Below, piece after piece: positions 1 through 10,996 of a DNA stretch of 64,000 nucleotides; the first letter of the stretch is position 1, and every line of letters starts with the position of its first letter. The position numbers were made by a program, and so were the translations under genes. The notes beneath the pieces were generated by a model. The model was not told the origin of the DNA and ran no database searches. It was given only the letters and a program-made list of their open reading frames with translations. Source of the DNA: Conchocele bisecta. Lineage: Eukaryota > Mollusca > Bivalvia > Lucinida > Thyasiridae. Location: the NCBI GenBank assembly GCA_029237695.1, contig CM055274.1:70670828-70734827 (forward strand), in the 5' to 3' direction.

Positions 1-2
1 GG

Positions 3-1224
3 CCAGAAACCAAGGGCAAGTGTTCACCTCACATTCTTGATTACTGGACATATAGGGATGAGTTATCATTCGTAGATGGTCTGATCATGAAAGGTCAGAA
101 AATTGTCATGCCCAAAATATTAAGGTCGAAGATGCTCGAAGTTGTCCATACTGGTCACATGGGCACAGCAAAAATGTTTAAAACGAGCCCGTGACGTTAT
201 GTATTGGCCGCGAATTTCTGTTGACATTACCAAGATGGTGTCCAATTGTACAATTTGCTTAGAGCACATGAACTCTAACCCAAAGGAACCCCTTATTTCC
301 CATGACACGCCCAATTACCCCTGGCAAACTGTGGCCACAGATCTATTTACTTGGGACAACAATAACTATCTTGTTGTTGTAGACTACTACAGTCGTTTCT
401 TTGAAGTCAAGGAACTTCCGAGTCTAAAAAGCAGTGCTGTGATCAACCGAATGAAGGGTATATTTGCCCGTTTTAGAATTTGTGAGAAGGTCCTGTCCGA
501 TAACGGCCCTTGTTACACATCTCAGGAATTTGCCAACTTTGCGAAAGAATGGGATTTCCATCACGTGACCACCAGCCCATATCATCATAAGTCCAATGGT
601 CTAGCAGAGAAATATGTCCAAATATGCAAACGCATCTTGACAAAGGCTAAGGCCGATGGCAAGGACCCACTAATAAGCATTCTCGAGTACAGAGTTACCC
701 CTCTTGACATCGGTTATTCTCCATCCCAGCTTCTCATGAGCCGACAGGTAAGATCAGTCCTACCAGTATCCCAAACCAGCCTAGTTCCTCAGGCAATATA
801 CCCTAGCGTAGTTCAGGAGAAAATCCGCTCTAAGAAACAGAAGGTGAAATATCACTATGACCAGACTGCTAAGACACAAATTCCCCTGAATGTTGGTGAT
901 TCAGCACACATACAACAACATGACAAAACATGGAAACCAGCTGTGGTGACCGCGAAGCACAATAGCAGGTCATACACTGTTCGTACCCCAGCTGGTTCAG
1001 TGTACACCCGCAATAGGCAACACTTACTCAAATCAAAACAGCACACAGCAGACATTGATGCACCAGATTGTGCCCCTGAAAATGTAGAACCTCACGAAGA
1101 AGCCCAAATCTCAGAGCAGGCTCCACCTCGTATCTCTGCAAAACCCACCGTTGATAATCAGGAACACAACTCTGATATGTACATAAAACTTAGGTCTGGA
1201 AGGCTGGTTAAGCCAAACAAATAA
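3..1224 (+). pseudogene. Ty3-type integrase, partial, one frameshift
   Basis: Integrase joins retrotransposon cDNA to host DNA. The long open segment is 142-1224 (360 codons). It shows the CxxC half of the HHCC zinc site (CTICLEHM), a DDE core with D67, D120 and E156 (D and E are 35 residues apart, the retroviral/Ty3 spacing), and a GPY/F-like tail near residues 255-300 ending in NRQHLLK. The HxxxH half of the zinc site (VVHTGHMG) is read in another frame, from position 3 to about 173. The two frames meet at a run of five A at 170-174, so a one-base length change has split the zinc-binding domain. Either the copy is decayed or the base call in the A run is wrong. The N-terminal part of the polyprotein is outside the window. 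Confidence 0.9.
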
Positions 1225-1530
1225 CCATTGTTTTATAGCTGTAGTAATTAATCTGTGCTAAAGACTAATGGGTCAGTTATCTGAACAAGACTCCATGGAA
1301 CTATTGTGTTGCAGGAAATGTACTGACCACATGTGGCATTAAGGACAGTAGACATTGATTCATTAGGTGGTCAGCTAGTAATAAACAATTTGACATGCTA
1401 TTAAACTGTCATCTTATCAGAAAGCAACACATAAAGGATTTCAGTAATTATTTGTTTATGAACCTTAAACTTAAACTCACCATAGTCAAGTTTTAAAAGC
1501 CATAACTTTGTTGATGTTTGCTTTCTGTTA

Positions 1531-1540
1531 AGAAGGGAGA
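1531..1540 (+). other. Polypurine tract
   Basis: Ten purines (one T-free run AGAAGGGAGA) lie directly against the first base of the LTR. This is the primer site for plus-strand DNA synthesis in LTR retrotransposons, and its position fixes the LTR start at 1541. Confidence 0.8.
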
Positions 1541-1805
1541 TGTTGCATTATGTCCATCAATGTCGTTATGCAACCACTCAGGTTGCAGTGACCAGTCACC
1601 CTGACCCCTGACTATGCTCCTTGTAGCATGGCACCTGCCAATCACAGCAGCCCCTTATCATGCTTATTAAGTCCCGCCCTCCCCATGTTACACATGTACG
1701 AGTCAGTCTAGTAATAGCACTCAGAGAATATAGTACCAATTAAAAGATAGAACACAACTAGTCGTTCAATTAATTGTATTCATCCACAATAGTGATAATA
1801 CAACA
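1541..1805 (+). repeat. 3' LTR of the Ty3-type element
   Basis: It is 265 bp, starts TGTTGCATTATG and ends ATAATACAACA, so its ends form the short inverted repeat TGTTG/CAACA. It follows the polypurine tract directly. The next bases, ATGCC (1806-1810), are the candidate five-base target duplication; the matching copy would lie left of the 5' LTR outside the window. No second LTR copy is present in the window. Confidence 0.8.
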
Positions 1806-2340
1806 ATGCCAAGGTATGTTTTTATCGCGAAATGATCGAATATTCAGCAATTTCCATCCGCACGAGTGTCGTCTGCAGCAGGAGAAGGGTTAAAGTGAAT
1901 TAAGTCCCTGATATATGATGCCATCGAGTAACGAATCGCACCATAAATGTATGGCAAAAAATATATGTGAAAGTATATCGCCATAATGGCAGCGAGGCAT
2001 CCTTCCACTAAACTGGTGCGATACCTCTGGTGACAGTTCAATTAACTATTGTTTAATGGGATAACACATTGACTATAATATAAATATATAATTAAATAAT
2101 TCAGATTGTGTGCTTTATTCTTTAGTTTACATGTGCTAATTCAGTAATGAAACTTTACAAAGTCGACACTGGTAATGGTAGTTTTAAATGTAGAAATTAA
2201 TAGTTGACATTCCATCTCTACGACTGCTATGCTTAACTAGGTAGCTCCAAAGGAGCAACCTAGTAAAAATGTGTTAAAATCTAGAGCCGGTGTGCATCAC
2301 CTTTGACACGCGTACGCCCCCACGTGAACCCGCGCCTGAT
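1806..2340. other. Intergenic, no gene seen
   Basis: AT-rich sequence with no credible coding frame. A short inverted repeat (AGGTAGCTCC/GGAGCAACCT) lies at 2239-2263. Nothing else can be supported. Confidence 0.5.
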
Positions 2341-2940
2341 TTTCCCATGAATTGCCTAGTGTCCAGATAGCTTTTCTGCACAGTTCACGCGAAATATAAT
2401 CTTATTAAACTTTCATTTGGAAATCATCATATTTCCTTGGAGCTATATGCTGGTTTTGAGCATTTTCCGATGCACAGTTTATGGCAAAAGGTACCTTAAG
2501 AAATTGTTATTAGTATAGCTCAGTTTTACTGGTTTCGGGATTGTATTTTATAAATTATATTTTCCCATCATTTGTGTAGTGTCAGTTCACGGGAAAAGGT
2601 ACCTTATGAAAATTTCAAATTCAAACCAGCATAGGTGATTTTTACCTTGGCTGGTTTCGGAATTTTATTACATAAGGTACATTTTCCAACGAATTTTGTA
2701 GTGTCAGTTCATGGCAAAAATGTACTCTAAGACAATTTCAAATTCAAGCCTGTGAGTATTACTGATTTTTATAGTTGGACTGGTTTCAGAATTATATTTT
2801 ATAAGCTACATTTTCCCATGCATTGCGTAGTGTCAGATCACGGGGAAATGTACCTTATGAACATTTTACATTTTACATTCAAACCAGCGTCAGACTGGTT
2901 TCGGAATTTTAATTCATATTGATGGTACCTTTGCCCACGA
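2341..2940. repeat. Diverged tandem repeat, about 125-bp unit
   Basis: Four related units start near 2430, 2561, 2692 and 2812. Each carries, in order, TTTTCCCAT, GTAGTGTCAG, a CACGGGAAA-like block, GGTACCTTATGA, TTTCAAATTCAAACCAG and CTGGTTTCGGAATT. A weaker copy of the first block is at 2341-2400. The units differ by many substitutions, so this is an old array. No coding potential. Confidence 0.7.
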
Positions 2941-3674
2941 ATAAGAGAACACAATAACAATGGCCATTTCACGATTAAATAATACAATAATCCTTACTCA
3001 AACGATGTCATAGGATTTCCGAAATAATATGGCTTGCACATTGTGATCCTTTTGTCATGAATACATGACGGGCCTGTTAGAATATGTGCAATATTTCCGT
3101 CAGGCATGTTTTGCAGAGATATAGACACATGCAGTCCAATCATGCATTTGCATATCTCTAATTGGTAAAGGCATTTACTCATCACCAATCACCATGAATA
3201 TATATTAAAAACATATACATAGTGTACACACGTGTGTTTAGTCTATATATATATATATCGATACGTTAGTACACGTATGACAGGTCAAAAACAGTACTAG
3301 CAGTTCTGACCATGAAAACTCCGATGTCGCTGTCAAATAAAGGTAGCAAGCATGCATTCGTCTAAGTGAGAATCTGTGTAATAAACATATAACACTATTG
3401 CTAGCCCAGTGGAATGAGAATAACCTGATTCGGCGTCAGGTCCTCAGCACATCAGAGTCACTTAGTCCCATCCCATAAAAGTAATATCATTAGTATTAAT
3501 GTATGTACTCTTATTAATTACCCTTAACATGTTCTCAACCACCCACCCACAAAACTAACAGAAAAATGACGATTCAACTGGAATGCCCACATGTACACCC
3601 CACCGCCTCGTCCGTACAGATGAAACACCAATCCCGTTGGCCCTACCAAAATTTACCATATATATTAACATGCA
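2941..3674. other. Intergenic, no gene seen
   Basis: AT-rich sequence with a short (TA)n tract near 3245-3258. No coding frame or structured element can be supported. Confidence 0.5.
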
Positions 3675-3856
3675 GGGCCTGGTTGCTCAAAGCTTCAGTT
3701 AGCTTAACGGACTGTTAAATCCTTAACTGAATGGTTAAAATCTCTGTTTAAATCCTTAACTGAATGGTTAAAATTTCTGTTTAACAGAGATTTTAACCAT
3801 TCAGTTAAGGATTTAACAGTCCGTTAAGCTAACTGAAGCTTTGAGCAACCGGGCCC
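3675..3856. mobile_element. Foldback MITE, GGGCCNGGTTGCTCAA termini
   Basis: A near-perfect hairpin of 182 bp. The left arm starts GGGCCTGGTTGCTCAAAGC and the right arm ends with its reverse complement (GAGCAACCGGGCCC). The 5' arm contains an extra internal copy of the AATCCTTAACTGAATGG block. No reading frame. A non-autonomous DNA element is the simplest reading. Confidence 0.8.
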
Positions 3857-5228
3857 AGTTAAACACCCATAAATAAATAAATACATTACTGTTAGTTAAT
3901 TACCTATGTACTAATTATAAGGAATACCATGTAATTAACCGATTTTGTAAAAGTGGCCTTATGTGAAAAGGTATGTCAGCCTTACATTACATCTGAATAT
4001 CAAAACTTAAGTTACCCTTTTACAAATAATGTCCGGTGTAATTAAATATGAGTTAGTGGGAATGCACACCAGTGCTTTGCACGAAAGTATACTATAAATG
4101 AGCAATGGCCAACAAGTCAGACGTATATGATTAACAACATAGGACACAAATCATGCAGATATTGCCTGCTACAAGACTGTCATTTTTAATGGAACTCAAT
4201 AGTTTAAGAGGCCATACATTAGGAATAAATGCGCATTATAATTAATAACACAATATATGCATACGTAGTTATATACACCATATATGACAATTTGTATTTC
4301 TTTACGCGACGGCGTAATGTCTAATTCCACACCGGCGTAATGGGTCCGTAATTTCACACCGGCGTAATGGTGAATTAACAAATGTTAACAACATAGGCCA
4401 TTTTTCTCAGCAGACTCAACTGAGTTTCAGCAGACTCAACAATATACAGACGTGCGCATGCAGCATAAGGACCCACAGTGTGCGTCATTCCACGAGAAAA
4501 TGGACTAATTGTGTTGTTGACGGGTGTAGCATTTGGTCAGATAGCGCACTGAACTGAAATGGTCGCTGGAAGCTACGAGAATATTACTGAAATGTAATAG
4601 CAAACAGTGTAGGCCGTGATCAGACTGATTTATTGCCTTAAAGCAAATGTTTCTCATATCTTGATTGCAGGGTTTTCTGATGATATATATATGTGTGTAA
4701 CGCAAAGTGATTCTGTACCTTTGGACAGCTGCGACTTTTCAGGAACATTATTTAAAGTTGATAACAATTTCCAGAATATATGGGATGCGGAATTATATTT
4801 TTCCGCCTGTACTGTCACTTTTTTTTGTGGACTTAATCATTTACGGAATAATTTACGGAACACATGGTGTTTTTTTGGCATGAAAAATCTGAGTTGTCCG
4901 AATGTACAAAATCACATGGTGTAAGTTGAATTGTCCAGTCGGTATTACGGCACGCGACATCGATATGCTACCTACGCCTGTGGATTTTAATTTATGACAC
5001 ACGGGAGCGGGATTATACACATAGATATCTGAAATGGGTGGAACCATGGGAAAATCAACACATTATCCATCTGATACGCGCCTGTACTATTAAGTTTTAT
5101 TTAATGCCTTAAATCAACTGTTTCGAATTCTGATTCAGGGTTTACTGATGATATAAATATATAAAAACGTAACTGCATAGTTACTACTGCTTACCTCGCA
5201 AAAAAGACAATCTGTTTCGCAGTTTCTC
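3857..5228. other. Intergenic, small direct repeats only
   Basis: No credible gene. Three copies of ACACCGGCGTAATG-like sequence lie at 4310-4370. A diverged direct repeat (ATTGCCTTAAA...GGGTTTTCTGATGATATA) is found at about 4625-4700 and again at 5100-5165. The 102-codon frame at 4616-4924 overlaps one repeat copy and resembles nothing recognised. Confidence 0.5.
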
Positions 5229-6542
5229 CCAGCAAACACACAACATCGGTACGACGTCGGATTCTGATCTAGGTCGGATCCAGGTCCCAACGTCAGCCCG
5301 ACATCGAAACCCCGACGTCGAAATGACGTCGGATTACGACGTTGTACTGACGTTGTTTGCTAGTCGTAGTTCGTCGCGACACAAACACAACGTCGGGTTG
5401 ACGTCGGAATCACGACGTCGGATCAACGTCCGTTTCCGATGTCGAATGGACGTCTGGTCCAACGCGTACGTGCAATTTCATTAACGTCGTAGAATTATAG
5501 GTCAAGATTCTCGTGCGCGCGCGGAGTGTTGACAACTGGCATGCTTTATTAGCGTCCGTGTCAAATGCTACTGGACCTGGTTCCCGCGTTACTGCATAAC
5601 GGTAGCCACAGATACAGTAATACGCTGGTAAACAGCCCACCTGACTCATTCGGAACTATCTCGGATCTTTTCGCCAAAGCGGAGGTCTGGTTATGCTATA
5701 ATCCCCGAGGTGCTCCGATTGTCTTTAGGTTATCCCGCCATTTCCGTTTTCTCTTTGTGATTTTAATTTGAAATTGGGGAAAGATCGACGTAATTAATCT
5801 TGAAGAAATCAACTTTCTTATGTAAGTACATGTATATTGGTGCATGCGTGTCAGCTAACATGTTTTCAATAACATTTGTAATACAAAAATACATGACAAC
5901 GCCGTGATTAGTTGATTCCCGTTTCAATTCGTGAACCTATTTCGCCCCGTCTCACTTCGCACATTCCTGTTCATGTGCTATTAATATATTGTCGCTATTT
6001 TATTCACCATTTGCAAACTGGTCATGTGGTCTGTGGTTTTGTTTCCATATCATCCGATCCTTATAAAACTTCGCTCCACTCAGACTCAAGCATTTTGATT
6101 GGGTAATTGTGTCATTTGACGGTCCTCTGCAAAAAGACACTTTTCAAGTGTCCCATTCCTAATTAAAATATTATTTCTTAATTTTCTTCAGTAATATAAT
6201 GTAGAATAGTGCCTAGGAGAAGTACACAATCGTTATTTGAAAATGAACTTTTCCTTTCCAGATCCAGAGTGAACTGCAGATCAAGTAATCAATGCAAAGT
6301 AAAGTTTTCTAGACGATAAAAACCGACATTGAATTGATGTCTGATCCAGACGTTGAACTGATATCAGAACCAGACGTTGGATATATTTGAAAATGAAAGT
6401 TTTTTAGACGTCGGAATCCGACGTTGAAATGACGTCATAATTAGACGTCTACCCAACGTCGGATTCTAACTTCCGTTCGACGTCTGATTCCGACGTCCGT
6501 TTGACGTCGGATTATGACGTCTAAAAAACTTTCATTTTCGAA
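5229..6542. mobile_element. ACGTC-rich repeat element
   Basis: Two blocks dense in ACGTCGG/CCGACGT motifs (5229-5470 and 6325-6542) bracket about 850 bp without such motifs. The left block begins AGCAAACACACAAC and contains the inverted partner GACGTTGTTTGCT at 5342-5354, so it is itself a hairpin-forming unit. The right block is a hairpin: 6386-6412 pairs with 6516-6542. No transposase frame is visible between the blocks. Whether the two blocks are ends of one element or two separate foldbacks is not settled. Confidence 0.55.
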
Positions 6543-6547
6543 CATAG

Positions 6548-6700
6548 GCATCACGGTACTGTTGAAAATAGACAAAATGTACTGCTTTTCTGAGGGTGGC
6601 GGTTGACTTATAAAAAACACCGCCTCTCACAATCAGTTAAGGAGGCTCTTGCGACAAGTATTTAAAAATACTCGCAAATGAAGTACAAATCGCGCGCCAC
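6548..6700 (+). repeat. Direct repeat copy A (with 7541-7692)
   Basis: About 150 bp closely matching 7541-7692 in the same orientation; both begin GGCATCACGG and contain CTTATAAAAA, CACCGCCTCTCACAATCAG and AAATCGCGCGC. A fragment in inverted orientation (GTCCCGTGAGACCTTAAGG) lies at 7206-7222. The intervening 6701-7540 has no recognisable gene; the 82-codon minus frame at 7193-7441 has no features of a protein family. Confidence 0.75.
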
Positions 6701-7540
6701 AATAAAAATGCAGTAACCCATCAGATGTGTTCAATTAATCTTTTTTCAAAGTTACCCCACCCACCTATTTTTGGCCAGAAATTTCAACACGACTGAATTT
6801 GTGTCGGAATTGTTTTCATGAACATATGAGGCACAGATACTTTGTTATGTCTTGTTCTATCACTTGTAACACCACACCATTTTCTGAAAATGATTTCCAA
6901 GCGGAGTCATAACCACCTCAAATTTTCGCTACAAATGCCCGAAAAATACCTTAAATTCTGACGCGAAACCGTACCAGCGAGACAGCATAGCATTCGCCAT
7001 TTTCCAAGATGTCAAAATCAACCGGAGCTAACATTCAGTTTTGTAGAATTATGCAATACTCTAAAAAAATACACCTAGTCAAGCCTCCCAAAGTCAAGAA
7101 ATATTCATAAACCTATTTTTTCTAGACACACTGGTGTAACTTACAGGGTCGGTAGTGAAGTATATAGAAAATCGTCCACCCCCTTTTTAAAGTTAGCTGC
7201 CCACTGTCCCGTGAGACCTTAAGGGAAAATATTTTTTACCCGAAACTGCTCGTCTCGCTCTATATGCTAATTTCATCAATTTTACGTAAAACGTAAACAA
7301 AAAAAAGTGTACAAAATTAAAGCTGATGTCGAAATGGGGCGCGGGTATCGCCCACCCCCAAAATGGCGAAATGTGAAGTTTCCTTTCGGGATATCGACTT
7401 GAAAATATCATGCTTACCTCCAGCCCTGCTGAACCCTGCATATGTGAGTGCAGTCAACTAAAACTGCTGGATGTTATCTTGGGACATGTTCTTCTGTCAA
7501 ACAATACTGGTTAGAGGTGAAATATGACCTTTTCCCTTAA

Positions 7541-7692
7541 GGCATCACGGGACGGTTGAAAATAGCCAAAATTGACTGCTTTTCTGAGGGCGGCGGGTGA
7601 CTTATAAAAAGCACCGCCTCTCACAATCAGTTAAGGAGGCTCTTGTGACAAGTATTGAAAAATACTCGCAAATGAAGTACAAATCGCGCGCG
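7541..7692 (+). repeat. Direct repeat copy B (with 6548-6700)
   Basis: Second copy of the 150-bp repeat described at 6548. It differs at roughly one base in ten. Together with the inverted fragment near 7206 it suggests one larger element about 1.1 kb long with repeated ends. Confidence 0.75.
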
Positions 7693-7707
7693 AGATAGCT
7701 TGAAAAT

Positions 7708-7975
7708 GATGTAACTAAGAAAACAAGTTAGATTTTGAAAATCGGCCCACCAAAAAAAAGAAAGAAATTAACAATATTTTTAGCCCCCCATGTTAAATTC
7801 CAAAAAATCCACTAAAATCAATATTTGTTCGAATTTCTTAAATGTTTTTTTTTTTGGAGGGTGACCTTTTTGTTATTGATGAAAAAGTACTTACTTTTAA
7901 ATATTTTTCAGATATAATGTGTTTAATAGCCAAAAGTTCGTCGGCAGCAAAACGTGGAACAGACAGTAGGTGATA
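7708..7975 (+). repeat. Dispersed repeat (same family as 48279-48555)
   Basis: Shares an ordered series of blocks with 48279-48555: AACTAAGAAAACAAGTTAGA, a TTTTTAGCCCCC block, AAAATCAATATTTG, GAGGGTGAC, TTATTGATGAAAAAGTACTT and GCAGCAAAACGTGGAA. Both copies are on the plus strand about 40 kb apart. No coding frame. Confidence 0.75.
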
Positions 7976-7999
7976 GTATCTCTAAAATAAAGATTTAAA

Positions 8000-8216
8000 A
8001 TAATTTTGGATTGTCAAAATATAACTTTTGTTAGTGTACCCCACAGGTTGAAGTAACGGACTGAGGTCTATAAATACATTAAATATGTCTAAAAGCATCA
8101 ATAAATGTAGAAAAAATAAGCTTATTTTTGTCTTCATTCAAGTTATTGATGCTTTTAGGCATATTTAATGTATTTATATACCTCGGTCCGTTACTTCAAC
8201 CTGTGGTGTACCCCGG
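8000..8216. mobile_element. Foldback element ending in GTGTACCCC
   Basis: A hairpin with arms of about 75 bp: the arm from 8036 (CAGGTTGAAGTAACGGAC) pairs with the arm ending 8213. The right end reads GTGTACCCCGGGACAGT. The left flank 8000-8040 is the inverted relative of the sequence at 11660-11715, which follows four tandem copies of the same terminus. No reading frame. Confidence 0.7.
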
Positions 8217-9350
8217 GACAGTATGTGGGGTGGTATGGTCACATTAGGGATCACATTTTGGCATTCGGTAATGCCCCCTAATTAGCATAAATTCAAAATG
8301 GCCGCCGCCGAAATGGGTTAAAACTAAATATGGTCATATCTCAGAAAATGATAGGCCGATATCGATGATTCTGGAATGCATTATGATAGTCCTCGGTATG
8401 CCCGATCGACTTGTGATGTTTTCGTTGTCATTGAAGGTCCAGGTCACAAGATATAGGTTAATGGATTTTTAGCATAAAATAGCTATAAGTTGCCAATGAA
8501 ACTGGCTCTGTAGCTAGTTTGGTGTGTATTATGATAGTTTGGGGTGTTCCCGATCGATTCGCGAGGTTTACCTCATCATCCATTGTCAATGTCACGCGAT
8601 AAAGGTGAAGGTCAATTTATTTTTGGTATAAAATAGCTTTAATTGACTGGGAAAAAACGGAAATTGTAGATATTTATTTTGTAAGATAGATACCAATCTA
8701 GTAGATCATGGTGTACTAGAAAATAACTGGATTTGTCTGCATGATGTCAAGGTCAATGCAAATTTTCAAATAATTATGGAGAATACACCCACCAAGTTTT
8801 ATCAAAATAGGATCATGTAACCTAATGTTATCGAGCGGAATAAAAACATGCACGGAATACTGATTGGCATAGAGACAGAATTGAGCAAAGAAATATAACG
8901 TAATAATAACAAAATGCTGCAATGTTTATTACAGTATTCATCAACTGGTGAATCAGCATTAATATTAGATGATACAAACTGAAAATAGACATGTATTTTT
9001 TTTAAATGTTTAAGTTCAATATTGAACAAGATTCATAAGTTCAACAAAATCTTCCTTTGCGAATAACAAAATAGGAAACCAATATGTTGATTTGTCATAC
9101 ATGTACCTATGAATATGTAACCCCAATAAAATGAGACATACTATACATTTTGTAACAAACACAGTATTATTATATTTGTGATCAGTTTAAAACAAGGTCA
9201 CTGTTTGCCGTATAGTCAGAATGCCTCTAGTGAAGAACTTATATCTTGCTCAGATTTTACAAGTGTGCAAGCAGAGCATGAGCTACACTGGTTACACATA
9301 TAATAAGCCTGACGTTGTCAGACTGAAATGGGTTATACATCCATTAACTT
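8217..9350. other. Intergenic, repeat-derived, no gene
   Basis: 8217-8640 carries sequence shared in inverted orientation with 10565-10640 (CCCCCTAATTAGCATAAA and AATGGCCGCC blocks), so it is dispersed repeat. The rest is AT-rich with no supportable gene; the short minus frames at 8716-9029 lack any family features. Confidence 0.5.
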
Positions 9351-9465
9351 GAGGTTAACCCTTTCAACCCTAATTAACTGAAAAATAATGTGATATGTTA
9401 ACTTTTCGATCAATCCAATCGTCAGAAAATGATATTGAGACTAGTATTTATGAAAAGGGGGTGAC
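9351..9465 (+). mobile_element. TTAA-type MITE, 5' part only
   Basis: Matches the first 110 bp of the family seen whole at 20729-20977 and 60467-60712: TTAACCCTTTCA, then GTTAACTTT, CAATCCAATCGTCAGAAAAT and TATGAAAAGGGGGTG. The match stops at 9465, exactly where the XPG-nuclease gene fragment begins. The 3' half is not found downstream. Confidence 0.75.
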
Positions 9466-9720
9466 CAGCTCTTCTAGGGTTTTAGCTGCTCGCGGGAGGG
9501 GAGTCCATAAAGGCAACCAACCTGACACAGAACCAACCCATCCCCAGGAGCCTGGGCACGGCAAGACTTGTTCTGCCACAAGCGACTGTCCCCATACGTA
9601 TCCAGCTTGGTAGGTTGTTCTCTTGATGTGCTCTATCAGAGCTGCCTTTGTTGGGGGTAGGTACTCGAACGTGCGAGATGACTGTGCGAATATCTGCTGG
9701 CGAGCTTGGTTGATATCCGT
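9464..9720 (-). pseudogene. XPG-nuclease transposase gene, C-terminal exon fragment
   Basis: A minus-strand frame containing LPPTKAALIEHIKRTTYQAG, then VWGQSL, WGW and PLWTPLPRAAKTLEELV. The same layout (LPPTEDAF..., TIVWCQS, NGW) precedes the Cys8 motif in the transposase gene of intron 16, so this is a fragment of a different branch of that family. Its 5' edge looks like an exon edge: TTGCACTCAG ends at 9721, followed by the coding frame. Its 3' edge runs into a TTAA-type MITE, so the cysteine-rich tail is missing. Family placement (Academ-like) is from memory; homology with the intron 16 copy is what I see. Confidence 0.6.
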
Positions 9721-9936
9721 CTGAGTGCAAGAGACCGAGTATAGTGAGAAGACGAAATTCTCAATGACATTATAATTATATATATAATCAGCATTTAGAT
9801 GTTTCAGATCAACAAACGAAGGTGGCATGTCTAGTTAATAATGAGTTTGAACTATTCACAAGCTTGTTATTAGCACATAAAAGTGGATAGAACATGGCTG
9901 ATTACCTGATAAATCTATCCAAATAGCAGACACTTT

Positions 9937-9986
9937 TTGTTGTTGTTGTTATTGTTGTTGTTATTGTTGTTGTTGTTGCTGCTGCT
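9937..9986 (+). repeat. (TTG)n microsatellite
   Basis: TTGTTGTTGTTATTGTTG-type tract passing into (CTG)n. Simple repeat. Confidence 0.95.
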
Positions 9987-10003
9987 GAGATCCAGACGCT
10001 TGT

Positions 10004-10296
10004 TTTTATGCCCCACCACGATAGTGGAGGGGGCATTTAGTGTTACCGTTGTCCGTCAGTCCCGTCCCGTCCGTCCGTCCGTCCGTCACAAAACTTTAAC
10101 GCTCGGGTAAATGTCTCATAATTTCTTCATCCTTCGACCGATCTGCTTCATATTTCATATACACATTGCTCTAATGGTCCTCTACTGCCCTGTGCTTCAA
10201 AAACTTCAACGCTCAGGTAAATATTTTGACTTGGAATTTGGCCTCATTTATTATCAAATCGATATGTGGGGCATCCGTGTTCTATGAACACATTTT
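10004..10296 (+). mobile_element. Pearl-like element, short form with one core
   Basis: Starts TTATGCCCCACCACGATAGTGGAGGGGGCAT-type hairpin (written here in two parts: TTATGCCCCACCACG and TGGAGGGGGCAT), then TTAGTGTTACC, a (GTCC)n tract at 10062-10087, one core with TTCATCCTTCGACC and CTCTAATGGTCCTCTAC, and a 3' end GGGGCATCCGTGT. This is the same plan as the 3.2-kb element at 12152, with one core unit instead of eighteen. Non-coding. Confidence 0.75.
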
Positions 10297-10825
10297 CAAG
10301 TTTTACACTCCACAGCTATGGAACCGGTTTGCATCTGGGATTTCAGCTTGAATTTGGATGTCTTGAGACATGTTTGCATCCCAAACATGGATATAGGTAC
10401 CAACATCAATCATATAGTTGTCTCAAATGCCGTGATATGAAGGGAAAAAACATGATTTTAATTTTCCCAATAGATGAGTTGTGTCCTATAACCCAATTGT
10501 AGAATTGTCAACTACTTAAATTGTGACCATGGAGTGACCAGAGAGCAACAGCTCGTAGGACAAAGTATATATTTTTGGCGGCCATCTTGATTTTATGCTA
10601 ATTAGGGGGCGTTACCGAGTCACAAACTGTGATCCCTATATCAGGATTTGATCAGTACCTATCAAAGATCATCTGTGCCAATTTTGGTGATTTCTACCAA
10701 AGGTGCACATTATGTCCCTATATCGACCCTAAGGCAGCGTACGTACTATGCCTATGGGCTGTTTCGAACATAGTTGTTTAATTCTGCGTTTATGGTCTTC
10801 GCTTTAGCCCTAACCACAACAAAAC
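10297..10825. other. Upstream region of the NEURL4-like gene
   Basis: No TATA box or clear promoter can be named. 10565-10640 is dispersed repeat, inverted relative to 8217-8320. The bases TTTAG at 10803-10807 could be a 3' splice site for an upstream untranslated exon, which I cannot confirm. Confidence 0.4.
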
Positions 10826-10996
10826 ATGGCCTCCACCACCCGATTCCACAACAGAACTGGGTCACTCGTTTCCCTTAGTAATGACAACAAGACAGCTCAA
10901 AGAAATCACCCGACACAAGAATTTAATAATGGAGTTGTCCTTAGCAGTGAAGCTTTAAAAGATGATCAACTTCTCGAAGTCAAAATAGACAAAAAG
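10826..10996 (+). CDS. NEURL4: NEURL4 exon 1: start and NHR1 part 1
   Basis: Codons 1-57, from ATG to AAG before GTTTAA. The frame starts [18 protein letters not shown] and contains EFNNGVVLS at residues 32-40, the conserved opening strand of an NHR domain. TAA at 10811-10813 in the same frame just upstream supports this ATG. The N-terminus is much shorter than the glycine-rich leader of mammalian NEURL4. Ends in phase 0. Confidence 0.92.

Larger units (their letters stand above)
1..1805 (+). mobile_element. Ty3-type LTR retrotransposon, 3' part (cut by window start)
   Basis: Seen: an integrase reading frame, then a purine-rich tract at 1531-1540, then a 265-bp LTR that begins TGTTG and ends CAACA. 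This is the normal 3' order of a Ty3/gypsy element: integrase, short non-coding stretch, polypurine tract, 3' LTR. Gag, protease, reverse transcriptase and RNase H would lie to the left, outside the window. No envelope-like frame is seen between the integrase and the LTR. The non-coding stretch 1225-1530 shows nothing else. The clade is not certain; a short LTR and a GPY/F-type integrase tail fit several animal Ty3 lineages. Confidence 0.88.

Noticed and set aside
4616..4924. 102-codon plus frame as a gene
   Set aside because: It overlaps a local direct repeat, has low-complexity composition and matches no family.
10250..10825. A promoter for NEURL4
   Set aside because: No TATA, initiator or CpG cluster could be supported, and part of the stretch is dispersed repeat.
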